A stretch of 64,000 nucleotides of DNA from a virus: IMG/VR virus record IMGVR_UViG_3300043331_001676, positions 1-64,000 of that record; one strand, 5' to 3'. Each line of letters starts with the position of its first letter. Position 1 is the stretch's first letter. Shown here in pieces: positions 30,591-38,813 of this stretch. The position numbers and the translations under genes were made by a program. The notes below the pieces were generated by a model that saw only the letters and a list, made by a program, of their open reading frames with translations, searched no databases and was not told the origin of the DNA.

Positions 30591-31193
30591 ATGGCCGATG
30601 TCAATGACCTCCAGGAGGCGCTGAACGCGCCCCCGCCAACCCAGGCCCAGATCATCGAGACCTGGCTGGCGTTAAAGGAGGCTCACGAGAAGGCGGAGCA
30701 GGCGGCCAGGGAAGCGGCTGAACGCAGCCGGCGGGCTGAAACGGCGGCCAAAAACCAGATCAGGATCCACGAGACGCTGCTGTCGGAGCTGGGCCGGATC
30801 ATCCAGCAAAACGCCCTGTGGATCGCGGCCATCGGCGAATTCCAGGAGGAGATCAGCCAGAAGCTGGAGCAGGGCGATTACCGACTATCCCTGATCCTGG
30901 AGGGAACCCGGATCAGGCTTGAGGGGGCCAGGGCCGATAAGGAGCGACTGGCCCAACTCATCGAGGAGATCAAGCTCTCAGAGCTTGATCTGATCGAGAC
31001 TGAGGAGGTTGGGCTGCGCAGGCGGATCAGGCTGCACCACAAAAACCTGAGCAGCCTGGAGATCCAGAAGGCGGCTTTTGGTTCGATGTCCACGCCGCTC
31101 TACATCCTCAACCAGATCGCCGATGAGGAGGATAAAATCAAGGAACTTGAGGCCAGGCTGGCCGAACTTATGAAAGACAGGAATACCCCATGA
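30591..31193 (+). CDS. Coiled-coil protein with a helical end like STAND-effector linkers
   Basis: 200 residues, nearly all helical, Glu/Arg-rich coiled coil through about residue 150. The C-terminal LEIQKAAFGSMSTPLYILNQ followed by IADEEDKIKELEARLAEL resembles a helical module I know from multi-domain signalling and defence NTPases of filamentous bacteria and Chloroflexota. It is the first protein gene after the terminator. Function unknown. Confidence 0.6.
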   Translation: MADVNDLQEALNAPPPTQAQIIETWLALKEAHEKAEQAAREAAERSRRAETAAKNQIRIHETLLSELGRIIQQNALWIAAIGEFQEEISQKLEQGDYRLSLILEGTRIRLEGARADKERLAQLIEEIKLSELDLIETEEVGLRRRIRLHHKNLSSLEIQKAAFGSMSTPLYILNQIADEEDKIKELEARLAELMKDRNTP

Positions 31194-31285
31194 TCCTGCT
31201 AAAAAACAATCTCCCTTTCTTCTGGCAATGTCCACTTGACTTTTTGAAACTGAAGGTGGTGCTGAGGCGTGTCTTCTGTCGTTGA
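31190..31285 (+). CDS. Possible 31-residue coupled ORF
   Basis: ATG overlaps the stop of the coiled-coil gene and the ORF ends inside the start of the TadE-like gene. Begins MILLKNNLPFFWQ. No family; might only serve to couple translation of the next gene. Confidence 0.25.
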   Translation: MILLKNNLPFFWQCPLDFLKLKVVLRRVFCR

Positions 31286-32297
31286 ACTTATGGATGCCCT
31301 GCTCCTCCTGCTGGGCTTTATCCTATTTACGCAGTTTCTGTATGCCGGCTTTTACGCCTGGAGGGACCTGCTGGCCGGCCAGAACGGCTTCATCCGGGCT
31401 ATCGCCCTGTTTTCCCTGGGAGGCGTCCTGGCCGGCTCGCGGACCATTGCCGAGGTCGTGCTGCAAAACCTGGACATGAATACCCAGCCCTATATCAACC
31501 TGCTACTGAAACTCTGGCAGGCCGGCGTCTATGGCCTGGTTACCTTCTCGCTGCACCTGATGATCCAGAAGCTCAGAGATGAGCGAAAGAACGAAGAGGG
31601 GCAGGTCCCTCGATCCCACTCAGGACAGGCCCTGGTCGAGATGGCCCTGATCCTGCCCATCCTGATTTTCATATTGATCGGCGTCTTTGAGGTCGGCTAC
31701 GCTCTGCGCTCCTACATCGTCCTGGCCAATGCCAACCGGGAGGCGGCCCGCTTTGCCGTCCGGCCCCGGGTGCTCGATTACAAACTGCCCGACCCCGGCT
31801 ATGCCAAGATCTGGACGCACACCCTTAACTCTATCGAGGGCCAGATTGCGTTCGAGCGCGGCGGGGAGATGCTGGTGAGCCGGGTCTTTGTGGACGCCGG
31901 CATGGCCTGCCCGCTCACGGGCACGTGCAACTGCGACCAGGCCATGCGGGCCCCCTTCACCCCGACGATCCTGCTTAACCCGGTCCTGTATCCGACCCAT
32001 ACGGCCCGCTTCCCGGCCACCCTTCGGGCTGAGCCTCAGGACGAAGCCTCGACCCGCCAGAGCCGGGTCCTCAGCCCCGACTTTTATCTGTACCTGGTCG
32101 CGCAGAACCGGCGGCATAATTGCGAACTGATCCAGAAGGGAGTCCTGCCGGTGGTGGACGACCTGATCGTGGTCGAGATGTGGTACGAGCAGCCGCAACT
32201 GTTCGGATTTCCACTCATCTCTAACCCCTATACCGACCCCGTGCCGATGTACACCCACACGGTCATGCGGCGCATCGAAGCCGTGAGGAGTCCATGA
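31269..32297 (+). CDS. TadE-like pseudopilin-type membrane protein
   Basis: 342 residues, GTG start. The first 100 residues hold three hydrophobic segments. After a short polar linker comes SGQALVEMALILPILIFILI (about residues 117-136) with Glu-x-Ala..LP, the TadE/TadG prepilin-like motif, followed by ANREAARFA and a globular region with CPLTGTCNC. TadE-like proteins are minor pilin-type parts of Tad pili; on a phage the role is unknown, perhaps envelope interaction. Joining extra membrane segments to TadE is unusual. It overlaps the next gene by 4 bases. Confidence 0.7.
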   Translation: MSSVVELMDALLLLLGFILFTQFLYAGFYAWRDLLAGQNGFIRAIALFSLGGVLAGSRTIAEVVLQNLDMNTQPYINLLLKLWQAGVYGLVTFSLHLMIQKLRDERKNEEGQVPRSHSGQALVEMALILPILIFILIGVFEVGYALRSYIVLANANREAARFAVRPRVLDYKLPDPGYAKIWTHTLNSIEGQIAFERGGEMLVSRVFVDAGMACPLTGTCNCDQAMRAPFTPTILLNPVLYPTHTARFPATLRAEPQDEASTRQSRVLSPDFYLYLVAQNRRHNCELIQKGVLPVVDDLIVVEMWYEQPQLFGFPLISNPYTDPVPMYTHTVMRRIEAVRSP

Positions 32298-32803
32298 GTT
32301 CTACCCTGTTCGGCCCCCTGAACAAGACCCTGCGCCGGATGGTCAACGATAGCGCCAATTACCAACGCGGCGTGCTGGACCTGGTCAAAAACATTGGCCG
32401 GTCTGAAACCAACCGGGAGCAGTTCGAGCGGGACCTGAATAAATTAAACGAGAGCGCGCTGGCGATGATCCGGGACAATATGGCCCTGGCTGCCAGCTCG
32501 CGGGAGCTTGAGGAAGCGCCTTCGATTGCCGATGATATAGCCGATCTGACCATCAAACTACAGTTGATGGATTACGCCCAGCGGCTGGATTACATCGGCC
32601 TGGCCCGCTTCCTGGAAAATATTGACCCCGAACTGTTTGAGCCGACCTTAAAAGAGCTGTCCACTTACGAGGGCGGGGAGGAGCGGATCCGGGCGCTGCT
32701 CGCGGCTATCGGGAAGGTGCTGCTGAAAGATAGCCAACCCGCCGGGGAAGCGGGCCAGGCTGTCGAGGTATTGCCGGCAGAGGATTCCCAAACGAGCGTT
32801 TGA
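32294..32803 (+). CDS. Hypothetical helical protein
   Basis: 169 residues, helical, acidic; not recognised. Follows the TadE-like gene with a 4-base overlap and precedes the small terminase gene. AACGAGCGTT lies across its last codons (32791-32800). Confidence 0.6.
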   Translation: MSSTLFGPLNKTLRRMVNDSANYQRGVLDLVKNIGRSETNREQFERDLNKLNESALAMIRDNMALAASSRELEEAPSIADDIADLTIKLQLMDYAQRLDYIGLARFLENIDPELFEPTLKELSTYEGGEERIRALLAAIGKVLLKDSQPAGEAGQAVEVLPAEDSQTSV

Positions 32804-32824
32804 AGTTTCTCAAGGAGAGACATT

Positions 32825-33400
32825 ATGGCAGGAGGCAGGCCGTCCAAATTGGACGCCTCAACCCAACAGATCATCTGCGCGGCCATCCGGCGCGGTCTGG
32901 GCTACGAGCCGGCGGCGCGAATGGCCGGCATCCGCTATTCTACTCTGCGCAACTGGATCAACCGGGCCGAGGCCGAACTGGAGCGGCTGAAAAAGTCCAG
33001 GACCCGCCTTTATGCTTCGGAAAAGCCATTTGTGGAGTTTTTGGATGAACTCCAAAGGGCTGAGGCCGAGGGTGAAAATACCAATGCCGACATCATCAAT
33101 GATGCGGCCCGGGGCGGGCAGCAGGTCACCAAAACCGAGAAGTACGAAAAGCGGATTTGGGATAAAAAAACCGGGGCCTTTGTTGTCATCGAACAAACGG
33201 AGACGACAAAAATAGAGACGGCTGCCCCCGACTGGCGCGCGGCAGCCTTCATCCTGGAGCGCCGGCACGCCGACCGCTGGGGCCGGCAGGTAAGGACCGA
33301 GATCAGCGGGCCAGGCGGCAAGCCGGTACCGATTCAGATCACTTCTATTGAGGTAGTAGCCCCGGCAGGGCCGGACGATGCAAACGGCGACGACGAATGA
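32825..33400 (+). CDS. Terminase small subunit
   Basis: 191 residues. GRPSKLDASTQQIICAAIRR followed by GYEPAARMAGIRYSTLRNWI is the N-terminal helix-turn-helix of many small terminases, followed by a central helical region and a C-terminal tail. It recognises phage DNA for packaging and works with the large subunit, whose gene overlaps its end by 23 bases. AAGGAGAG site. Confidence 0.85.
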   Translation: MAGGRPSKLDASTQQIICAAIRRGLGYEPAARMAGIRYSTLRNWINRAEAELERLKKSRTRLYASEKPFVEFLDELQRAEAEGENTNADIINDAARGGQQVTKTEKYEKRIWDKKTGAFVVIEQTETTKIETAAPDWRAAAFILERRHADRWGRQVRTEISGPGGKPVPIQITSIEVVAPAGPDDANGDDE

Positions 33401-34700
33401 ACTGGTTGAAATTACCCCGGAAGGTAAACTCAGGCTTCACTTCCACCATGGCCAGTGGCAGGCGTGGCACAGCAGCCGGCGCATCGTCGGCGTCATTGCC
33501 GGCACTCAATCCGGCAAAACCGTTTTTGGTTCTCCGTGGCTTCATCGAGAGATCCAGCAGCGCGGCCCCGGTGATTACATGGTGGTCACGCCTACTTTCC
33601 CCCTGCTCGAACTCAAGGCCCTGCCCGAATTTCGCCGCTATTTTGAGGACATCCTGGCCCTGGGGACTTACCGGGCATCCCCGGTCCGAATTTTCAACTT
33701 CTCCGAATCCGGCCAACTGCGCACCTTTGGCAACAGCGGCTACGACTATCGCACAAACGTTTTTTTTGGCTACGCGGCTGAGCCTGAGAGCCTGGAAAGC
33801 GCTACGGCCAAGGCGGCCTGGCTGGACGAAGCCGGGCAGAAGCGATTCAAGGTTGACTCCTGGGAGGCGATCCGCCGCCGGCTGTCCATCCACCGGGGCC
33901 GGGTCCTCATCACGACCACGCCCTACAACCTGGGCTGGCTCAAGCAGCGGGTGTGGGATAAGTGGAAAGAAGGCGATCCCAACATTGACGTTATTCGCTT
34001 TGTGTCTATCACTAACCCGCTTTTTAGCCGGGAGGAGTGGGACGACGCCAGGCGGAATCTGCCCCGCTGGAAATTCGATATGTTCTACCGGGCCATCTTT
34101 ACCCGCCCGGCGGGGCTTATCTACGATGTTTTTGATGAGACCCGGCACAGGATTCCGCGCGGGCAGATTACTGTCCAGGATGACTGGCCGCGCTACCTGG
34201 GCCTCGACTTCGGCGGGGTGAACACAGTCGGCCTGTTCTATGCCCAGATACCGGGCACAAGCAAGCTCTACCTCTACCGGGAATATAAGGCCGGGGGGCG
34301 GACGGCCAGGGAGCATGTCGAGCATCTGCTCGAGGGCGAGCCAGTCGTCCCCTTCTGCGTGGGCGGCTCCAGGTCCGAAGGGCAGTGGCGCAGGGAATTT
34401 CTGGCAGCCGGCTTGCGGGTCAGAGGCCCGGCAGTCACCGATGTCGAGGTGGGTATTGACCGGGTCTATGGCCGGCATAAGGCCGACGAGATTTTGGTCT
34501 CTGGGGACTGCACCGGCTACCTGGACGAGAAGTTGACCTACAGCCGGGTGCTGGATGAGAACGGCGAGCCGACCGAAGAGATCGAGGACAAGAGCGAATT
34601 CCATTTTATGGATGCTGAGCGCTACGTTCTGGGCTGGCTGACCCGGCCCAGGCAGCAGCAGGGTGGAGGCCGCTCGCATTCTTCGCGCTCGCTGCGCTAA
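33378..34700 (+). CDS. Terminase large subunit
   Basis: 440 residues. Walker A GTQSGKT at 42-48, Walker B-type AAWLDEAGQ near 146-154, and the nuclease-domain start YLGLDFGGVN near 272-281. This ATPase-nuclease motor cuts concatemers and drives DNA into the prohead. The length is normal. The last residues (GGRSHSSRSLR) come from a repeat-like GCTCGC/GCGCTCG stretch just before the portal gene. Confidence 0.93.
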   Translation: MQTATTNELVEITPEGKLRLHFHHGQWQAWHSSRRIVGVIAGTQSGKTVFGSPWLHREIQQRGPGDYMVVTPTFPLLELKALPEFRRYFEDILALGTYRASPVRIFNFSESGQLRTFGNSGYDYRTNVFFGYAAEPESLESATAKAAWLDEAGQKRFKVDSWEAIRRRLSIHRGRVLITTTPYNLGWLKQRVWDKWKEGDPNIDVIRFVSITNPLFSREEWDDARRNLPRWKFDMFYRAIFTRPAGLIYDVFDETRHRIPRGQITVQDDWPRYLGLDFGGVNTVGLFYAQIPGTSKLYLYREYKAGGRTAREHVEHLLEGEPVVPFCVGGSRSEGQWRREFLAAGLRVRGPAVTDVEVGIDRVYGRHKADEILVSGDCTGYLDEKLTYSRVLDENGEPTEEIEDKSEFHFMDAERYVLGWLTRPRQQQGGGRSHSSRSLR

Positions 34701-34710
34701 AGGAGCACTT

Positions 34711-36354
34711 ATGGACTTTGAAACGCTGGACCTCAAAAAAGCCACCGAGCTGATCCCGGATGCCAGCGCCGATTGGCTCAAGGTCAACAAGAAGTTTTAT
34801 GAGGGCGACCACTGGCAGGACGCCGGCGGCTGGTCCGGCCCCACCCCGGAGGATGATCACCCGCTGCGTAAGGACCTGATGCTGGAGATCCAGCGCGGCT
34901 TTGTCTCCAAGAACACGGTGGCCGAAGTGACGAACCGGCACGTGGGCGGGGTGATTGGCCGCGAGCCGATGTGGGCGATGGCCCTCATCCGGCCCCTGGC
35001 CGAGGGGGAGGAGCCGAGCGCCGAGGAGCAGGCCCTGATAGACGAGGCCGAGGCGCTGCTCACGGACTGGTGGGACGATTCCAGCCGGGGGGTATCCTGG
35101 CGCGACCAGACCGACCACGGCGTTCACAGCATCCTGCAAGACGCCGTGGCCACGGCCCTGTGGGCCAAACGGGGCGCGCTCAGGCTGTTTGTGCCCCCCG
35201 GCCAGCTTCAGGCCGATCCCACTGACCCCACCGGCCGGATCGTGCCCCGGGCCGATCTCAAAACGAGCGTTATGAGAATACACCTGGACCACCCCGACCC
35301 AACCCAGGCGGCAGTGATCCTGGACCGGGAAACGATGGCCCAGGCCGGGATTTATCTGTACGAGAAGGATAAGCAGAAGTTCGCCGAGGTTGTATACCTG
35401 GACGAGCAGGGCAACACGGTCATTCGGATCGTCGGAGCAGGTGAAACCAAGCAGGATGCCCCTTCGCCGGCCTTCAGCCTGACCCTGGGCGGCCAGCTCA
35501 CGATGCACGAGATAGCCCGCGAGCGGCTCATCACCGACCAGGTCATCCAGAATCAGAAGGCCCTCAACCTGGCCCTGACGATGCTCAGCCGCAACGTGGT
35601 CCTGGGCGGCTTTCTGGAACGGACCTATCTCAACGCCCAACTGCCCGGCAGAGAGGAGGATGATCCCAACCGGCCCGGCCAGAAGCGCTTTGTGCCGGAA
35701 CGGCTGCACGTGGGGGCCGGGGCGACCAACTTTATCAGCGGCGTTGTGACCGGCATTGACCAGAACGGGAATGATGTCATCGCCACGCCGCAGCTTATCT
35801 ACCGCGACCCGGTCCCCGTGACCACCTTCCGCGACACCAAGGCAGAGAGCTACCGCACCATCCTGGAAGAAGTTCAGCAGCTCCACGCCCTGATCTCAGG
35901 TGACGCGACGAGCACCGGCGAGAGCCGCAAGCAGGCCCGGTCAGATTTCGAGGAGAGCTTGTCCGACACCAAAACCCAGGTCGAAGCGGCCATTCGCTGG
36001 CTCCTGGAGACGGTGCTGGCCATGGCGGCCACTTTCGCCGGCCAGCCGGGCCGCTACGCCAGCCTGCGGGCCAGCGTTACCTGCCGGCTCAACCTGGGGC
36101 CGATCAGTTCCGAGGACCAGCGGGTCGCCAAAGAGCTGGTCGAGGCCGAGATCATCAGCCGGGAAACCGGCCGTAATTGGGTTGGCGTGGACGATGTGGA
36201 TGCCGAGGCGGCAAAGATCGAGGCCGAACAGGAGGTTATCGGAAAGCGGACCCAGGCGAATATAGCGGCGGGCGTGCTGGGTGCGCAGCGGGCGCTGGCC
36301 GGGGGCGGGGGTAATGGCCTGGAGCGGGGAACGGATCAAGATGAGGATGAGTAG
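34711..36354 (+). CDS. Portal protein
   Basis: 547 residues from the ATG at 34711 (AGGAGCAC site). Position after the terminase and features such as WLKVNKKFYEGDHW at the start, RNVVLGGFLERTYLN in the middle and a Glu/Ala-rich helical C-terminus fit a SPP1/HK97-type portal, the ring at the packaging vertex. The protein is somewhat long. AACGAGCGTT occurs inside the gene (35262-35271), where it is read as TSV. Confidence 0.8.
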   Translation: MDFETLDLKKATELIPDASADWLKVNKKFYEGDHWQDAGGWSGPTPEDDHPLRKDLMLEIQRGFVSKNTVAEVTNRHVGGVIGREPMWAMALIRPLAEGEEPSAEEQALIDEAEALLTDWWDDSSRGVSWRDQTDHGVHSILQDAVATALWAKRGALRLFVPPGQLQADPTDPTGRIVPRADLKTSVMRIHLDHPDPTQAAVILDRETMAQAGIYLYEKDKQKFAEVVYLDEQGNTVIRIVGAGETKQDAPSPAFSLTLGGQLTMHEIARERLITDQVIQNQKALNLALTMLSRNVVLGGFLERTYLNAQLPGREEDDPNRPGQKRFVPERLHVGAGATNFISGVVTGIDQNGNDVIATPQLIYRDPVPVTTFRDTKAESYRTILEEVQQLHALISGDATSTGESRKQARSDFEESLSDTKTQVEAAIRWLLETVLAMAATFAGQPGRYASLRASVTCRLNLGPISSEDQRVAKELVEAEIISRETGRNWVGVDDVDAEAAKIEAEQEVIGKRTQANIAAGVLGAQRALAGGGGNGLERGTDQDEDE

Positions 36355-36611
36355 TGGCCGGCCCTTCGGCAAGCTCAGGAGGAACCGAGATAGACCTTCA
36401 AGCTGTTTTTACCCAGTTTACCAACCTTGAGCAGCGTTACCTGCCGGGCGCGCCGGCTGAGCACGACATCCTGCTGATCCTGGAAAATGCGCTGATTGGT
36501 GGGGAGTTGATGTTACTAAAGGATTTGACCGGATCTTGCGACCATCTAAGGCTGCTGCGCAACGCGCTGCGGATTGCCTACCAGGTGGGGAAAAGTGAGG
36601 CCGAAGCGTGA
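36354..36611 (+). CDS. Small hypothetical protein
   Basis: 85 residues, GTG start overlapping the portal stop. Its first residues (MAGPSASSGGTEI) are encoded by a dispersed CCTTCGGCAAGCTCAGGA repeat. Helical remainder; not recognised. Overlaps the next gene by 4 bases. Confidence 0.55.
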   Translation: MAGPSASSGGTEIDLQAVFTQFTNLEQRYLPGAPAEHDILLILENALIGGELMLLKDLTGSCDHLRLLRNALRIAYQVGKSEAEA

Positions 36612-37006
36612 ACGCGGCCCAGTTCCACCAGGAAATGTTTGAAGCAAAGTTTGAGGCGCTCTGTCACAAGTGGACAGGTTTGTTGAACCTGGGCAACTGG
36701 GCCATTGATTATTGGGTGGCCGAAGTAATTGATGAGGACGGTACAGTTGAGGGTAAATGTCACGTCAAAACCCAGCTCGGCCACCGGGCCACGGTCACTT
36801 TTGCCAGCCGGATCGGCTTTGAGGATGACCTGATGCGAGAAGAGTTGATTGTTCACGAGCACCTACACGTTGTCCTGGACGAGCTGGGCCAGTTCGTCTA
36901 CCAACATCTGCCCAGAGAGCACCACGATTACTTTACCCGGCTGATGGAGATTGCGGTAAGCGACCTGGGCCGGGTACTGGTCAGGCTGAGTAGCGCCCAG
37001 GAATGA
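36608..37006 (+). CDS. Putative zinc metallopeptidase-like protein (HExxH)
   Basis: 132 residues, GTG start. HEHLH at residues 83-87 fits HExxH in a helix (LIVHEHLHVVLDELG), typical of minimal gluzincin-like domains, and an acidic helix follows. The protein could mature head proteins or be a structural relative without activity. Another HExxH motif occurs in the MuF-like protein downstream. Confidence 0.6.
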   Translation: MNAAQFHQEMFEAKFEALCHKWTGLLNLGNWAIDYWVAEVIDEDGTVEGKCHVKTQLGHRATVTFASRIGFEDDLMREELIVHEHLHVVLDELGQFVYQHLPREHHDYFTRLMEIAVSDLGRVLVRLSSAQE

Positions 37007-37113
37007 ACCCTTCGACGGGTTCGACAGGTCCTTCGAGGGCCTCAGGAGGCTCCTCACCGCAGGCAAGCTCACCCCCGTGAGAAGCCGGGGGCAGGTGATG
37101 AAAGGAGATCAGA
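37007..37113 (+). repeat. Dispersed repeat cluster and hairpin
   Basis: Contains TTCGACGGGTTCGACAGG and CCTTCGAGGGCCTCAGGA-type copies and a hairpin GCTCAC-CCCC-GTGAG..GC whose CCCCC can alternatively pair with GGGGG at about 37085. The next gene's ribosome site (AAGGAG) follows. Confidence 0.6.
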
Positions 37114-37656
37114 ATGCAAGCTTATGAGCCATTGAATGTCCTGCCGCCTGACATTCAGCAAGATTGGATGGCTAGTTTACAAAAGGCTGTACCAACCGAA
37201 AAAGGTGTCTTTCGGCTGGTGGGCATCCGCCGGACCAAGCCCAAATCTTTTGAGGAGCAGCGGGTTATTGTTCTGGTCGTTGATGAGAACGGCTTTCTGA
37301 TGCCGAACGTCCGGGTCGCCTTCTCTTACAGCACGGCTGACGGGTACGTGCTCACCCCCGATTTTCTGTGGAGTCCGCCCCCGCCCAGCAAAGCCTTCAT
37401 CGTGCCGACTGCCGGCAGCGGGCAGATTGACCAGGTGCAGGGCAGCGCGGTCAGGCCCGGCGAGCCGGGCGGGATCACGGTTTATATGCTTGAGCCGGAG
37501 TATTCCAGCGATGTGGTGACGGGGGCGGGCATGCTGGCCGATCACACCGGTCTGCACCTGATTTATCAACTTCGCCGCACGGGCATTGTGCCTTTGATGG
37601 AGCGGATCGCCAACCTTGAGGCGCGGGTGGTCGCGCTTGAAGCGTTACAAAATTAA
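37114..37656 (+). CDS. Hypothetical protein with Ig/carbohydrate-binding-like beta domain
   Basis: 180 residues. The core RVIVLVVDENGFLMPNVRVA, with AFSYSTADGYVLTP and PGGITVYMLEP, looks like a beta-sandwich domain that I recall from Chloroflexi and phage proteins where a ligand-binding fold is followed by a C-terminal heptad helix (LMERIANLEARVVALEAL). It may form trimers. Not further identified. Confidence 0.6.
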   Translation: MQAYEPLNVLPPDIQQDWMASLQKAVPTEKGVFRLVGIRRTKPKSFEEQRVIVLVVDENGFLMPNVRVAFSYSTADGYVLTPDFLWSPPPPSKAFIVPTAGSGQIDQVQGSAVRPGEPGGITVYMLEPEYSSDVVTGAGMLADHTGLHLIYQLRRTGIVPLMERIANLEARVVALEALQN

Positions 37657-37680
37657 ACCAAAACATCTTGGAGGTCAACG

Positions 37681-37992
37681 ATGTACCCAACTTTTGAGAA
37701 CCCGGCAACTTTACCTACAGCCGATGGTGGTCAGGTCAGGCAGACGCAAGTTTCCAGGGAGTGCGTGGGGCTGGTCGAGCAAACCGAAATACTGATGAAG
37801 CTGATCAGTAGTCTTGAGGACCGGCTGCACCCTATCCTTCGGCCCCATCCCACGCCACCCAATGGACGTATTTCGGAGGAGGAAAAAAGGGAACCGCTGG
37901 CGGCCCACGCCGAGTTCCTGCGTGTCCGAAACGCCCAGTTGAATGCCGGTATCCACATTCTGGAAGGCATCCCTAACCGGCTGGAGCTATAA
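37681..37992 (+). CDS. Small hypothetical protein
   Basis: 103 residues, soluble and helical, GGAGG site. Not recognised. Lies in a run of small genes between the portal and the MuF-like gene. Confidence 0.6.
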   Translation: MYPTFENPATLPTADGGQVRQTQVSRECVGLVEQTEILMKLISSLEDRLHPILRPHPTPPNGRISEEEKREPLAAHAEFLRVRNAQLNAGIHILEGIPNRLEL

Positions 37993-37995
37993 GCG

Positions 37996-38373
37996 ATGAA
38001 ACGCAACCGCAAAGCTGAAGCCTTGAGGGATCAGCGCCGGCTCAGCCGGCAGGAAGCCGAGCGCAAGCAGGTGGCAATTCTTCTGACCGAGATGGAGCAG
38101 GCGGCAAGCCAGGTGCTGGCCGAGCACTTCAGCTTCACCGAGGAGCAAATCGCCCAATTTCTTGAACTCCTGCGCGCCCGCTACCGCGACATCCAGGCCC
38201 AGCCGCCTATCTTTAGCCAGGAGAAGCGGCTGGGGGTGGCCGCGCAAAAGTTCGGCCTGGCCGCCTTGCAGATACTCATCGAGGCTTACGGGTTCACCCC
38301 GGAACTGGCCGACGCCTGGCTAAAGAAGCTGATCGAGCAGGGGCATAGGAATCGAGCAGGAGAGAAAAAATGA
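37996..38373 (+). CDS. Small helical protein
   Basis: 125 residues, very basic N-terminus (MKRNRKAEALRDQRRLSRQ) and helical body; not recognised. It could be a scaffold-like or DNA-associated head protein by position. Confidence 0.6.
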   Translation: MKRNRKAEALRDQRRLSRQEAERKQVAILLTEMEQAASQVLAEHFSFTEEQIAQFLELLRARYRDIQAQPPIFSQEKRLGVAAQKFGLAALQILIEAYGFTPELADAWLKKLIEQGHRNRAGEKK

Positions 38374-38452
38374 GCCGGTTTCTATGTATTAACAGGGGTG
38401 AATGGCAAAGCCGGGAAGGTGAGCCGGCCTTGTTCACCAGGCGGACATTATA

Positions 38453-38482
38453 AATGTAACTTAAGCTTTATTAAGTTACATT
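38453..38482. promoter_or_regulatory. Long perfect inverted repeat, operator or recombination site
   Basis: AATGTAACTTAA (38453-38464), six bases GCTTTA, and TTAAGTTACATT (38471-38482): 12-base perfect arms. It is AT-rich in a GC-rich genome and lies just before the gene at 38500. Six-base spacing and an arm TTAAGTTACAT close to XerD-type TTATGTTAAAT recall dif-like sites, but a regulator dyad is as likely. The gap from 38374 holds no gene. Confidence 0.6.
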
Positions 38483-38499
38483 AACATAAGGATAACAAA

Positions 38500-38742
38500 A
38501 TGGTAGCAGTCTTAACCAAAACCGACCCACTGGAAGCCCTGAAACGGGCCAATGCCAAGGAAAGCTACGAGTGGCTGGCTACCAACAGTCCAGACCATTT
38601 CGATGCAGTTACGGTAGCAATAGAGCAAGGCGTCACGCCGGATGACGTTTATAGAGCCGTATATCGTGATACCTATAGACACGAGATCGCCCACCGCTGC
38701 CGGCTGGCGGCCCGCTGGATGACCATCCAGGCTTCGTCGTGA
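38500..38742 (+). CDS. Small hypothetical protein
   Basis: 80 residues, AGGA site, helical with a conserved-looking TPDDVYRAVYRDTYRHEIAHR. Unknown. The HEIAH string is an HExxH match but in a tiny helical protein, so I do not call an enzyme. The gene is controlled, if at all, by the inverted repeat 18 bases upstream. Confidence 0.55.
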   Translation: MVAVLTKTDPLEALKRANAKESYEWLATNSPDHFDAVTVAIEQGVTPDDVYRAVYRDTYRHEIAHRCRLAARWMTIQASS

Positions 38743-38813
38743 GCGCTCAGCCGAACGGCCGGGCAGGCCGCGGCCGCGTAAGACTTTCAAACGCTCGTTT
38801 GGAATTCTAGCCA

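Noticed and set aside
33345-34790. 481-residue minus strand ORF opposite the terminase
   Set aside because: Antisense of a clear terminase large subunit; GC-rich codon bias creates long false frames.
38500-38742. HEIAH as a metallopeptidase active site
   Set aside because: The protein is only 80 residues and lacks other zincin features; probably chance.
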